Origin: Ascocoryne sarcoides NRRL 50072
Lineage: Eukaryota; Ascomycota; Leotiomycetes; Helotiales; Gelatinodiscaceae
Length of the DNA: 64,000 nucleotides
Direction of reading: 5' to 3'
NCBI GenBank assembly: GCA_000328965.1
Contig: KB205947.1
Location: 1,508,377 to 1,572,376 of the forward strand
In this document: positions 34,239 through 46,300 of the stretch, in pieces
Numbering within the stretch: position 1 is the first letter of the stretch
How the letters are laid out: every line of letters starts with the position of its first letter
Translations under genes and position numbers: made by a program
Notes under the pieces: model-generated
Databases searched by the model: none
What the model was told of the DNA's origin: nothing
The model's input: only the letters and a program-made list of their open reading frames with translations

Positions 34239-34273
34239 TGAAGGAGGGCCCGAATGGCTGGCTGATATCGAGT
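34229..34273. repeat. Imperfect inverted repeat at PTC6-like start
   Basis: The left arm ATATCAGCCATT is mirrored on the right by AATGGCTGGCTGATAT, which carries a four-base duplication of part of the arm; about 17 bases separate them. It overlaps the proposed start codon of the PTC6-like gene. Confidence 0.7.
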
Positions 34274-35832
34274 TCAGGAGGCGGCTACCGCACCACTAGA
34301 AGTCGCGCAGAACCAATTGAGCCAGCGATAATGTATAAGACGCATGCCATCTGATCTACGTGAGTATTCAACAACTAGATGTTCCAGGCGGTGGCGGTTG
34401 ATTGTGAATATGTGTGCCGGGTGTAGGAGTGAGAGGTCGTTCGTTATATGGGGAGCCTTCTAGGAGGTGAATACCGGAAAAATTAGTGTTGGTAGACTTA
34501 GGGAGGCATCGCGCTTCTTCGATCAGGAGAATTTATGTGCTGCTTTACTGGCATGACCGAGATCATCCTCTCAAGGGAGAGAGGGGGAGTTGCGCGCTGT
34601 CAGTCTATTTCGGGGTACTGGGGAAGTTTGGTTTCTTCCCCACATTCGGCTTGCAATGATCGGCGGATCCTGCACACGGACGTAAATTTAGGCCGCCTTT
34701 CCACAAAACTCAAGTTATTTATTTACTTAGTGAATTGATACACTATTAGAGCACTCCTAGGGCATGGATTCATCGTTATTATTATGGCTATCTTATTGCC
34801 CTATTTAAAGTACTAACTCCTTGCCAAAAGCTCTCCCCTCTCCCCTCTCCCCTTTCTCAGATTATAATAGAAGTGTATAAGGGAAAGCAACGACGGAAAG
34901 CTTACAGAGTTCTGACTTTCTGTACTTACTGCTTCTCTCCTTTCTCTCTTTGTATATAACTTCTCGTGCAAACGATACCCTACTGAGAAGGCCCTGCTCA
35001 TCGATAGCAATATGGCGTCCTTCAGTGGCTCTGTCTCCTGCGCCCATATCTGCAACGCCACACCTGGCATTCTATTAGCTGGTATCCTAGATTGGAAGAT
35101 TTAAATAGACTATAAGATAACAGTCAAACTATAAAGAGCAGCTAGACGAATAACTATGAGAGCGACAATTCGACGAGGCGTGAAGCCTGCGGTGTTGGGC
35201 TAATTGCAACATTGGCTCCTTTCAAGCCAAGCAAATCAACTGTATTACCAGCAGCATTGCTAGTACTGGAAATGTTCCCAGCTTGGCAAACATCAAGATG
35301 CTGTTGAGGTATCGACAAGCGCTGATCGTTATCCCTGAGTTCTGAGTGTTGGACCTGTAGAATCGACATTTGTTTGTTCAAAAAGCACCAAAAAAAACCC
35401 CCTTTCCAATACATTTTGAAAATCAGAAAAAATGTACCATATATATACTCGTGGTCTTAAAATGAGATCTGGTATAAACCAAGACAGATAAGTACCGTTT
35501 AGAACAACACCTACTTAGAATTAGCGAGCATTGTGATTGGCTAACTAGTAAACCGCGAACTTGGGGAAATATCCGGCTTGCTCTAAATATGGCTCCGCGG
35601 CTTTAGAATAGTACGTGAAGGTTAGGCCTTCGTATCATGGAATTTAGATCTAGTAGTTGCGGTTTTAGCTAGAACAAAGTTGGATGCATACTCTCGCTCA
35701 AGATACTTCATCTCGGAAATTGATCAAATAAACACAGGTTAATATATATTCTCACATAATGATTTGGTTAATATGCTGTGATAACTACCTTAATACAATA
35801 AATGTTACATTTTGGTATATATATTAGTACTC
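34239..35832. other. 1.6 kb intergenic region, no supported gene
   Basis: A minus-strand ATG frame at 35154-35369 (71 codons, MSILQVQHSELRD...) is the best candidate, but it resembles nothing I can name. The region holds the PTC6-like 5' flank and the COG8 3' flank, with A/T-rich stretches. Confidence 0.4.
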
Positions 35833-37284
35833 TTAAGCCCCGTCCTTTGCACCAACCATCAGTTCCAGACGACCGGCTAGCACTCTATGTTTCCTGATAA
35901 CTTCTACCCACTCGTCATCAGAGTCCTCGTCCTCGTTACCCTCATCTTCGCCAGCCTTCTCATTTAGGAAAGCAAGCATCATGCTAAAATCACCACCTAG
36001 CCTACCCAAACTCCCAGCACAATACAACACCTGCGTCAATAAACTATCCCTGCTACTCCTATCCCTCACATTTGGTAAGTACCGCCTCAAGGTTTCCTCC
36101 AGCATCCCCACCAACTTCAGCGGGAAGGTAGATAGTGCACTTGGCAGCGGTAACAGAGGATCATCAAATACGACCTCCTTTTCCCTTCCCAGATCTTTTA
36201 GAAGGGCTTCGTCGTGGGGTGCAGGGGGAGGGAAAATACTACGAAACATAGATATGATGGCAAAGCTTTGCTCGCGGAAGATTTCGACATAACGTTTCAA
36301 GTACCGCTCTGTTTGTTGCCCCCGGTCCCACTTACTCCTCTCTTTGGAAGCTCCACCTCCGGCACGCATGCCTTTCTCGGCTTCAAGCCTCAACCGTTCG
36401 GACTCTTGATCTGCTAGTTCCCTCAGGGGTTCCAAAGCTCCAAGCATTTGTTGTAGGTTTGCCAACCGACAGACTAAAAACAGAGTCCCAAGGCTACCTT
36501 CTCTACTCCCGCCCCCGCCATGGCTCAAGGATGTCACGGCTCCAGAAACATTCGGGGCATCTAACTCTGGTGCAACACGTCGTAGCCAAGAGATCGTCCG
36601 CATCGCGCTTGCAAGTTTCAAGGAATTGGTTTTGAGGCTGGCGATAAGATTCGTAGTCATATCCTGCATCGCCTCCTCTGCCTGCTTTTCCACGCTTGAT
36701 ATGAGGGTCGAATCGGGATATAGAGCATGTAGACGGCGAATGTGGGCATTCAAATCTAAGGCAGAGGCATAGTTGAGAGTGGCATTGGTTGAAGATGTAG
36801 TGGTTGTGTTTGAAGTCGAAATCGCCGAAGCTAGCAAAGTGGGTAAATCGAGAATGTCGGAGAGACGGTCAGCATTGCGGGACAGCAGAAGGGCCTTTCG
36901 TCTTCGGTCCAACAATTCGTTCTCCGCACGTACATTGTATGTTTCGCTGAAGTGTATCGCCGCATCATCAAGTTTGGGAAGAGCGTCTCGCAGTGACGCT
37001 GCGGTGGTTGCGAGCACGGGAAGGGTGGTAGAAAGGGTGCTGAGATGGGTAGCAGAGTCGATGATAGACTTGTGGGAGCGCTTGGAGAGGGCCTGAAGGG
37101 AGAGGAGGAGAGAGTGGGTAGTTTGCGAGAGGGACTGTGGTTCAGTGGTGGTGAGAGACGAAAGGGGTAGGGTGGTGAGGCGATTCAGGTAGGCATTGGT
37201 GGATGGGTCCTTGGCCGAGGGAGGATGTCGGGGCGAAGGAGTGTCGAAATAGGGGGCAAGCAGCTCGTAGAGCGGATCTGCCAT
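35833..37284 (-). CDS. COG8: Conserved oligomeric Golgi complex subunit 8 (Dor1-like)
   Basis: Cog8 belongs to lobe B of the COG tether, which guides retrograde vesicles within the Golgi. The gene is a single uninterrupted exon from the ATG at 37284, encoding 483 aa. The Dor1-like pattern shows MADPLYELLAPYF, AYLNRLTTLPLSSL and TTHSLLLSLQALSKRSHKSIID. The helical block ETYNVRAENELLDRRRKALLLSRNADRLSDILDLPTLL follows (about residues 115-150). LNAHIRRLHALYPDSTLISSVEKQAEEAM, LRTISW-type helices and FREQSFAIISMFRSIFP come later. The C-terminus is acidic (EDEGNEDEDSDDEWVEVI) and ends after a short helix. It is shorter than yeast Cog8 (607 aa) but similar to other filamentous fungi as I recall them. 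The start is divergent from the amidohydrolase gene, 739 bases away. Confidence 0.93.
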   Translation of the reverse strand: MADPLYELLAPYFDTPSPRHPPSAKDPSTNAYLNRLTTLPLSSLTTTEPQSLSQTTHSLLLSLQALSKRSHKSIIDSATHLSTLSTTLPVLATTAASLRDALPKLDDAAIHFSETYNVRAENELLDRRRKALLLSRNADRLSDILDLPTLLASAISTSNTTTTSSTNATLNYASALDLNAHIRRLHALYPDSTLISSVEKQAEEAMQDMTTNLIASLKTNSLKLASAMRTISWLRRVAPELDAPNVSGAVTSLSHGGGGSREGSLGTLFLVCRLANLQQMLGALEPLRELADQESERLRLEAEKGMRAGGGASKERSKWDRGQQTERYLKRYVEIFREQSFAIISMFRSIFPPPAPHDEALLKDLGREKEVVFDDPLLPLPSALSTFPLKLVGMLEETLRRYLPNVRDRSSRDSLLTQVLYCAGSLGRLGGDFSMMLAFLNEKAGEDEGNEDEDSDDEWVEVIRKHRVLAGRLELMVGAKDGA

Positions 37285-38023
37285 GGCGACAGGCTGATAA
37301 TGGCGAGAGTGTAACGGCCACGCCTCATCTAAGGTTGATCGTTCTCGCTGGCCTGTCCTGTGACCGACAGCTGTGCTCTGGCGGCAGCTCTTGTCGCAGC
37401 TCTTGCGGGGCTCATCAGGCTAGTCGTCCGGAGCTGGTGGGAATAGATGCAAGCCCCGACTAGTTGGCTGGAACAACCTGACCACATTCCCGGGCAACAC
37501 GGGCACCTGTCACGGCTTAGTCATGACACCCGAGACTCGACTTCCGGCCAGATGGCTGATGGCTGATGGCTGATGTCTCTCTCTCCGACGCTCTGTTGAC
37601 CTTTCGGGAGTTGCTTTTGTAGAGGCTATCTTGTTCAAGCACAAAGGCTCTCTCTCGCTCAAAGCCCAATACCGTGTCGTCATGGTGATCGCAACTTGTC
37701 CGACGCGCGACGGCTATTGCATATCAGATGAAAACACCCGTCTCTCTAGCCGGGACGTATGCCGGGCTCGCCCGGCAGCGAAGCTAATGCAGTTCTTCCG
37801 TTTTACGAGTCCCAGTGCCGTTTGTTTGCCTTTTGCCTCTCCAAAACCCATCCGACTTTACCCCACACCCCTTCACGTGGGACGACCTCTGAGCAGGACG
37901 GTGTGATATCAATCGCTACTTCTACCGCGCCTCATCCGCCTTTCTCTTCTTCTTCTCCATTGTATTTTGCTTTTTGTATTACTAAGTCGCTCCTTCAATC
38001 GCTTGCGCTGCGCTACAGCCATC
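37285..38023. other. Divergent COG8/amidohydrolase promoter region
   Basis: No gene is supported. It contains a short heptamer repeat at 37552-37577 and CACGTG at 37874-37879, 145 bases before the plus-strand start. The right end is pyrimidine-rich. Confidence 0.45.
37552..37577. repeat. Heptamer tandem repeat
   Basis: The unit GATGGCT is repeated three times followed by a partial GATG, inside the COG8/amidohydrolase promoter. It is a simple short repeat. Confidence 0.8.
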
Positions 38024-39594
38024 ATGCATGAATCCGAGCCAGATCTGGTCCTCGAGGACGTCCAATGTGCGGGGCGGCCACCCCACAGTCGCTGGGATAT
38101 TTGCTGCAATGGCGGTCTGATCACGACCATGGAAGAGCATACGGCCGTCGCTGGTGAGGAGCATTCGCCCGTTCGACTCGTCACCCAGAGCTTTTGTCAT
38201 CCCCATATTCATCTGGACAAATGCTTTCTCCTCTCTCACCCAAAGTATGCCGACTTAGAGATTGAAAAGGGCGATTTCGCCGAGGCAATGAGATTGACAA
38301 GTAGGTGGATTTCTTATTTCCCGAATCGAGGTGCTCAGACTGGTCATAGGCGAAGCAAAGGCTCGTTTTGAGCACGATGATCTGATGGAGAGGGGCCGCA
38401 CCTTGATCGAAGAAAGCATCGGATTCGGAGTTACCCACATGCGAGCATTCGTCGAAGTCGATCTTGGAGTCAAGTTGAAATGCCTCGAGGCCGGCCTCGC
38501 TCTCAAGGAGGAGTTCAAAGATCGGTGCTATATCCAGATCTGTGTCTTTGCTCAGGATCCTATCTTCAGCTACCCTGATCACGGAAGAGCTATGATGAGA
38601 TTGTTAGACTCGGCTGTGAGTCGACCCGGTGTTGAGGCCTTTGGCAGCACTCCCTACGTCGAGAAGGATGGAAAGTTTGAGCGGCAAATTAGGAACATCG
38701 AATATGTAAGCTGCCCAGTTCACCATCAGCCCCATGCCATCTTTTCGAGGATGCGGTAGAGGGGTTCTTCCGTGGTTTCCCTGTACTGGATCCAACATGA
38801 TGTCGAAACATATCTGATTTTTACTAGACCATCAAAACTGCCATGAGATACGAACTTCATGTTGATTTCCACATCGACTATAATCTCGACGTCAAGACAC
38901 CATGCATGATGGTTGAAGCACTCAAACTTCTAAGGTCTATGAAGTGGCCTACTAATTACTCCATGCCAAATTACAGAACTATCATCTTTGGCCACTGCAC
39001 TCGGCTTACCCTCTTTAGTGAAGACGAGTGGCGCACTCTTTGCGAGCTTGCTAGATCTATGCCTGTGGCTATTGTGGGTCTTCCGACATCTGATCTGTTC
39101 ATGATGGGTAGGCCGTTGGAAGGGGAGGAGGGAGGTCAACGGCTCCGGGCGACTCTTCAAATACCGCACATCATCAAAAAGTACAGCCTCAATGTTGTCC
39201 TCGGCGTCAACAACGTCGGCAATGCTTTCACCCCTCAAGGTAGCTGCGATCCTCTCAGCCTGGCCAGCTTCGGAATCGGCTTATATCATGCAGGCACGAA
39301 GAAGGATGCGGATTTGTTACTGGTTAGTTCTGCGAGTATGGGGTCAGGGGATATCTACTAATTACTCTGGGATAGTCTTGCATTTCAAGTCGAGCCAAAT
39401 TGGCAATTGGCATTGACCCACAGACGTCTTATGATATCGAAGTTGATAGAGGAGTTCCCGCCGACCTTGTGATTTTTGGCAGTCAGCCGGCGGCAACAGG
39501 TCGTTTTCGGGCGAGGAAGACCACGCAGGAGGTCGTCTACGAACCCACTCAGGATAGGATCACAATCTTCAACGGGAAGATCGTGAGTTCTTGA
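38024..39594 (+). CDS. Cytosine-deaminase-like amidohydrolase
   Basis: This is a metal-dependent hydrolase of the amidohydrolase superfamily, nearest to bacterial cytosine deaminase CodA and related N-isopropylammelide-type enzymes. Exons are 38024-38300, 38350-38705, 38828-39322 and 39376-39594, giving 448 aa. The metal-binding HxH is in HPHIHLDKCFL. The next blocks are IEESIGFGVTHMRAFVEVD, a strand HVDFHIDYN and GHCTRLTLF (a further His). The later loop GVNNVGNAFTPQGSCDPLSLASFGIGLYHAG corresponds to the CodA loop that carries the catalytic Asp. The last exon is a beta-sandwich segment with DLVIFGSQPAATGRF. Two usual active-site residues look replaced (see findings), so substrate and activity are uncertain. 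There is no signal peptide. All introns fit phase and consensus (GTAGGT, GTAAGC, GTTAGT). Confidence 0.88.
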
Positions 39595-40162
39595 GGCAGA
39601 AGCTCCCTTTGGCATCGGGGTTTCAGGAGATGGCTTGATCATTCATGAATGTCAGGCTGGTCCTGGCTCGACGCTTGACGCTTGACTCACGTGGCAGCCT
39701 GAATGCAGTCAGCCTTGCCCCGAGCAACCTAGACGTGGCGGAGTGACCTTGCTTCGGTGGTGGTAGTAGCACAAAGGTAGCATTTGCTATTGCCGCGTAA
39801 TAAATGAAGAAGGGAGCCCCCCTTATGAAGTTTTCAAGAGGTCCCTTTCTCAGAGTAATAATTACGTCAGACTGAGCCGTTGTTTGCTTGTATCTTGCCC
39901 GCACTTTATCGCTGTATCCGTTATCGACTGTTTCGGATCGTGACCGGATCTTGCCCTATCGGTCTTAGCTTTCCCGAGTGTACGCCAGTGTGGCCTTTTG
40001 TTGGGAAAGAGCCTGTTGCCGGAGTGTCAGCCTCGAGACGTCCTACAGCCGCCTCCAGAGGATTAAATAACCTCATCTACCCCTCCATTCTCGCCGGATC
40101 TTCTCCTATGAACCTTTCTTGATCCCAATTACCTGCGATTCACCCATCTCGTCGTCGCTGCG
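39595..40162. other. Intergenic region before TLC gene
   Basis: No gene is seen in this 568-base gap. CACGTG occurs at 39688-39693. Confidence 0.45.
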
Positions 40163-41283
40163 ATGCACGACCCGTTCCCAATCGCCCGCATTCCATGGCT
40201 TAGTGACCTGGTCCAGCCTTTCAGCGACGCTTACGGCCTCACCACCCTCCCACTTCATATCCACGAGGTCGTCGGGAGCTTTCTGGCATACACCTTCATC
40301 AATACCGTTGTAGCTCCGCAGATCTCAAAACGCATGTTTCCTGTTCAATATGGGAGGCTATCACCGGACCGAAAGATCAACTGGGACGTTCATGTTGTTT
40401 CTCTAGCCCAGAGTCTTACAATTAACACACTTGCATTATGGGTCATGTTCACAGATGAAGAGCGCAAGGGGATGGACTGGCAAGAACGAGTCTGGGGCTA
40501 TACTGGTGCGTCTGGAATGATTCAAGGTTTAGCCACTGGCTACTTCTTGTGGGACTTGGTAATTACCCTCCAGCACGTCTCCGTATTTGGACCGGGCATG
40601 CTTGCGCATGCTATAAGCGCGCTCTTAGTATTTTCCTTTGGATTTGTAAGTTTGTGCAGTTCCGGTGAAATTGGAGTGAGAAGGTGTACTGACACCCTCT
40701 GTAGAGACCCTTCGTAAACTTTTACGGCTGTACCTTCATCCTGTACGAACTATCATCCCCATTCCTGAACTTCCATTGGTTCTTTGATAAACTCGATATG
40801 ACTGGTTCCAAACCACAACTTTATAATGGAGTGATGCTGCTCTTTACATTCTTTAGTTGCCGTCTGGTTTGGGGAACATACCAGTCTATCCGTGTGTATC
40901 AAGATGTTTGGACTGCCATCCATCACAGGCCCAACCTCTCGAACATGTCCATTTTGAAAAATGGTACTACTTCAGTGCTCCATACACAAGGGGACGATGG
41001 TATCATGCGTTTCGCAGGAGGGGAATTTGTGCCAATTTGGCTCGCATCCACATATCTGGGAAGCAACGTCGTACTCAACGCCCTGAACTACTACTGGTTT
41101 GGAAAGATGATCGAGACGGTTCGAAAGCGCTTCCAACCTCCCAAGGAGCATAAGCGAAAGGAGAAGGCAATGGTGACAACAAGCACAGGGGTCGATGGAA
41201 GCATCAAAATTGAGCTTGACGAGACGGAAATTAGGAGGAGGAATATGGTGGACGACGAGATTGAGATCGCTGCTGTCTCATGA
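40163..41283 (+). CDS. TLC-domain membrane protein (TMEM56/CLN8-like)
   Basis: TLC-domain proteins (TRAM, LAG1, CLN8) are multi-pass ER membrane proteins; most outside the ceramide synthases have unknown activity. Exons are 40163-40645 and 40705-41283, giving 353 aa. Hydrophobic segments include VVGSFLAYTFINTVVAP, HVVSLAQSLTINTLALWVMF, LATGYFLWDLVITLQHVSVFGPGMLAHAISALLVF and LYNGVMLLFTFFSCRLVWGTY. Diagnostic points are the FxWDxxxxxxH-type pattern GYFLWDLVITLQH and the later HWFFDK. The C-terminus is lysine-rich and cytosolic-looking. The lysosome-longevity-assurance catalytic HH pair of ceramide synthases is not seen, so I call only the broad family. Confidence 0.85.
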
Positions 41284-43344
41284 TAGAGCAAGCCACCTTG
41301 TGAATGATTCATGGTACGAAAGCACGACGTTGCGGATGACTGGGCGTAATATTTATTGGGTTTGGGGCGTTGGTTTGGGTTTAGAGCATGCAACTCTTCC
41401 TGGTCTGTCGGACGAAGTCACGGACTCTGAATATATCTATCCCTCTACCTCGGCTCTATGAAACTGTTGGGACCATTGCCTGAATCAGCTTGTCGCATCA
41501 GACTGGGGGCGATATTGGCAGCAGGGCTGGTAGCATGTGAATGTGGACCCTTGAGGCTGCAGGATCCGGATACACGGTAATTTTCAAGATCACGAGGCTA
41601 TGTGGTAAACTCCTGATTCTTCAAAGCGAGGCGGTAGACAACCTTTACTTTGCTCTGCAGTGTACTTTTATTGGAACGGGAAAGTGTTGATACAGTAGCT
41701 GTCTTTGTAGTCAAGCATTAGTACTCCTTTGAAAATCGCTCGTTTCTTGAATTTGTGCTTTGTTGCCTTGATTTTTCCGTTTCTGCGGAAGTTCCGGCGG
41801 ATATCGACAAGTATTAAATAGCCAGATATCCTCACTCTCTTTGCTCAAAGTATGACTATAGAGACTTCAAGCCTCTTCAAGTTCCCTAGCTATGTTATAT
41901 TGCCAATGCCATAGCTAGCATATTACTGTCTCTCAACTGTAGTACTGAGAATGTCGAGGCTGGATAAGAGTAGTTTTCTTACCTTTACTTCAATAGCGAT
42001 TGTAGATTGCAACTTAAGGCCGGGACGGCTGTGTGTACGAAGGAAGCAATTTGTCGAGGAAAGTAGATATTCAACCTCGGCCCGGCTTTCTTTGATCTTT
42101 CAGCGCTATTAACACTTTTTTTCATAACACAAGAAGATATAGGGGGTGGCTTAAAGATATAGCGGGCTTTCTCAAATATCTCCCAGTGGGTTTCAAAAGC
42201 AAATAGATGACATCTAAGCATCGCCCTTTATAAGGCCAATAGCAACAACCCCCATGAAAGCTATGGACTTGGGCTTTCAAGAGCCATTAACGCCTTAAGG
42301 GAGGCCAAGTTCCTAGCTACATTTACCAGCATACATTTTCAAGAATTTTCAAGGGGGGGGATCTCATAATAAGTGTCTAGGGAGCCTTTCTATGCTGGCA
42401 ATCTGTCTAGGTACCTTGAAATAGCCCCTCGAAATAAGCTCATGATTATTCCTCTAAAGGAAACTAGCAATAAATGCAAGAAGAAAGCTTACAATGCTGG
42501 CACCTTGGACTGCAGCTTTGGCTGTTAAAAGTAAAGATATTTCCGAGAGCTGCAAAGACTCTGAGTCTCTGGTTTACAAGAGAGAGAAATCATGTAGACG
42601 GTGTAATTGAAGTCGGCTCTGCAGGAGCTCCTACGTGAACCCCTTCGGCTATAGCTAGCCATTCCGGTTGCAAACGATTAATGAAGAGCTTTTGTTTCAC
42701 CTTTCCAGCTAAGCGACTTATATAGTTTTTTATTTATAATTAATTGTAGTAAGGGGGGATGCCGGTATGCCCGTGCTGGGTAATCTGCTACAACCTAGAC
42801 ATCTTTAACTAGTGCATCAAACAATGCTGCGATCTAGTTCGCCGTTTCGACCTGTCTGATGATTCAAAATAAGATATCCAAAAGGGTGCTATTCTAGCAT
42901 GGTACATCGAAAAAAATACTAAAGGCATGTAGCGCCGCTCGATCTCAAAAAGCGAAATTTAAAATTAGATGCAGAGCTTACACTACTTAAAAGACTCTTC
43001 AGGACGCGAGACGCAAATCAAGTAGTAATGCTGCACGTCCGAAGTCATCATGCTGGAGACTCTCAACATATTTCTGATATTTAACATTGCGCAAAGGGGG
43101 AAAATATGGATCAAGAAACAGATCTGTAATAGCACCAAACGTCCCCCAGCTGTACACGTTATATGCAAAGCGAACCCTACTTCTCACCAAAAAAAACCCA
43201 AGATTTAAAATTGCCTCTAATGCAACCGACGAAGAGGGCGACAATAAAAGGCTCAATGATTATAGATAGCTGATACTTGACTATGCCTGCTTATTCTACA
43301 TAAACCAAAGGCTAGTCTTCCAGAATGGCGGAGTTCGGCGGATT
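41284..43344. other. 2 kb AT-rich intergenic region
   Basis: No intact gene is supported. Most of it is AT-rich with many stops. A short coding-like stretch on the minus strand (42999-43256) is listed as a possible relic in the findings. It also has a poly-G run near 42352. Confidence 0.4.
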
Positions 43345-46300
43345 TTAGAAACCGAATGGATTTGACGGAGCTAAAGTCGTTGATCAGAATGCTGTTGATA
43401 AGAGGAGGAGATAGTACTTACTGGCTTGTGCTAAGTTCGCCCTACGACCAGTGGCTTGGGGCATAAGCTTTTTTGTATCACCTTGAACCCCAAATCTTAC
43501 TGGTGGAGCTGGCCCGGTTTTCTGGGGAAGTAAAGGCATTATGGTAGTTTGCTGAGGGATTGGAGGTACTGGAGGTGGGTTGAAGGTCGAACTGAAACCA
43601 TTCTGCTGTGCAGCACCAGTGGGTGTAGGCTGTAAAGCGGGAGGAAGAAAAGAGTTCACTCCTGTGGGTTGTGGAAATTGCTGTTGTGGGAAGGAGCTTT
43701 GGAAACCAGTAGGCTGTTGTTGGATAGGAGAAAACTGTTGAGGTCTTGGATCCGCAAATGGCCCAGCTCCATTGTTCATGAATGATTGCTGAGACATGCC
43801 TGTTTGCATGGGATATTGAAACCCAGTTGGCATAGTGTTCTGAAACTGGTTAAAATTCTGGGGTTGGTTCATACCCATGGTTTGTTGCGGGCTCAATGGA
43901 CCATTGAATCCATTGTATTGTTGCTGCATTCTCAAGTCATTCAGACTTTGACCAGGAGCTGCTATTTGGGGTTGGAATCCAGAAGATGTTTGCATACCCG
44001 TGGTCTGGGGTTGTAAGGGTGGCAATGCAAACACGCTTTGCTGGTTTGCCTGTGGCGCGGATAATGGGCGGCTTGGAGGAGCAGGTATCATAAGAGAACC
44101 AGAAGATTGTGTTGAAAACTGTTGTGGAGGAGCTGGCCTTGCACGAGCTATATTGGAATTCACTTGGGGGGTGTATTGTGGAGTAAATCCGCCGGCTTGT
44201 TGTTGTGGCAAACCTGTTTGCTGCGCGCCAATACCGGCGAAGAAGGACGGGGTCACCCCTTGTGGAGTTTGCGTTTGAGGTTGCTGTGGAGCAGGTTGGG
44301 TAACCTGAGGTTGCTGGATTTGAGGCGGTGCTGTTACTTGGGCTTTGACAGGTTCTAGAGGTGAAGATAAAAGAGATAACTCCTGCATAGAGCCAGTTAA
44401 CGTCGGTCCTGGCGCAGGTGCCGGTGCTGGTGCTGGCGTAGGTTGAGAAGATTGACTCTGAGTCGCTGGTGGTTGCTGCTTCGATGGCTTCACACTCCAA
44501 GCATCATCGTCAAATCCACTTCTTACCACATCCTTCTCCGCCGGGACGGGTACGGAGGCAAGAGGAGTGGCTACACCTTCGTGTTGGGGTTTATCTTTGT
44601 CTTGTGCAAAAGCCTTTGGATCAACAACATCATTGGTTTGTATAGTAGGAGCTGGACGACCCTTCCGGGTGTTATTTTTCAAAATCCCGTCGGGTCCAGA
44701 AAATAATCCACCAGGTGACTCGCCGTCGCCCTCCTCGCCCCCGAAACCCACACGTTTAGCACCTGCGCGTCCGAATTTCTTGTCTAAGAACCTCATAACT
44801 TTGATGATGTCCCCCTCACGAAGGCCCAGTGTTCGGAGTACATTCGCATCAATCCCAGACATGGTACTCTCATCCATAGAATCCCGGTTAAAGGCTTGAG
44901 CGTATCGTTCGCAGAGACCAACAGCAACATCACACGAAAGAAAGAACTGGAACCAGTCATACTCTGGTGGCTTCTGAATTGTAGCACCAGCACCATTTGG
45001 GGGGCTTCCTCTAGCATTATCGGCGGCTCGAGCTTGTTGTCTCTTAATATCTGATAACGGTTTATCCTCATCTAGAGAAAGTCCGGTGATGCGCTCAACA
45101 TATTCCAAGTCCTCAACAGACATCTTGGATACAGGAACAGCAATCTTCACACCGTTCATTTTGTGGAGGTTGATCTTGCCATCCTTCAAAGCTAAAAATT
45201 GTGCTTCAACACTGAAAGATTTCGAACGGTCAGTCCAAGTTCGGACCCTCGATGGATCGGGTTCTAGAACACATTAGCTATGAAAATTTCCAAACATAGC
45301 AAACAAAAGACTTACTCGATTTTGCTGATCGCGATGGCCCACTTTCATGACGGTTATTTTCATGTCGACTTTTCTGCTGCCCAAAGCTGTTAGAAATGTC
45401 TCGAGCCGACAAACTGCTCCCCCTTTCGGGTAATCGCATTCCAGGGCCTACCTCTGACCCCTGCCCATCCTCCATTCTTGCGGCTTTCAAAGATTCTTTT
45501 GCTAGACGTTGTTCCTCGAACCTATTCTGGTCAACGGTAGAGCGTCCCGCGTTGATACCGTCCGAGCTGGGTGTTGGGATGGTGCCTGTGACTTCAACAT
45601 AACTGCTTGGTACAACTCCCTCCTTTCCATTCCGAATTCGTCGTACTTGCCACCATTCCTCGCTCTTAGCATCGTCGATTATTATAACTTCATCCCCGTT
45701 GGCAACGGTAACCTCATCATCCCCTTGAGCCATAAAATTGTAGAGAATTCGGCCAACTTTCTGATTCCCTCCAGAACCTGCCAGTAAAACCTCTCGTAAA
45801 CCTTCGGCTCTGACTGCGCCTGCAAGCTCACCGAGAGCATGAACAATCTCAAGAGCGGTATCTTTTGCTCCTGCATGGAAATCCACGCTTTTACTAGGCT
45901 TTACTAATTCGAGAAAAACATGTTTGCCCTCAATTGAATAGTGTGTCATTCTGTCCGCCGTCCACTTCTGCTCTGGTCCATCGCGACTCTTTTCAGGAGC
46001 TATCAAGATCACGCCCGTGGCGTTATTGATACCTAAGGTGGTGGGCATCTTCTTCCGCTTCCCCATTACAGAAACCATTTCGTTGATGTTGTACATATGG
46101 AATCCACCTGGGATATGGGCCGCGACCTCATCATCGATACTTCTGTTGAACGAAGCCCTGTTATATGGCGGCGACATCTTCGGACCCCCTTCCGAAGAAG
46201 GCCGCCGAACATCATGTAAATCTATTGGTTCAGGCGCAGGGGCTCTGGCTTGGGATACTGGCCGCGCTGGAAGTGATGGCGTAGGACCTTCATCCTCGTC

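Noticed and set aside
34535..34738. 67-codon plus-strand frame
   Set aside because: Short, isolated and without recognisable features.
35154..35369. 71-codon minus-strand frame, considered as a small secreted or hydrophobin-like protein
   Set aside because: There is no signal peptide and only one cysteine, so the hydrophobin pattern is absent.
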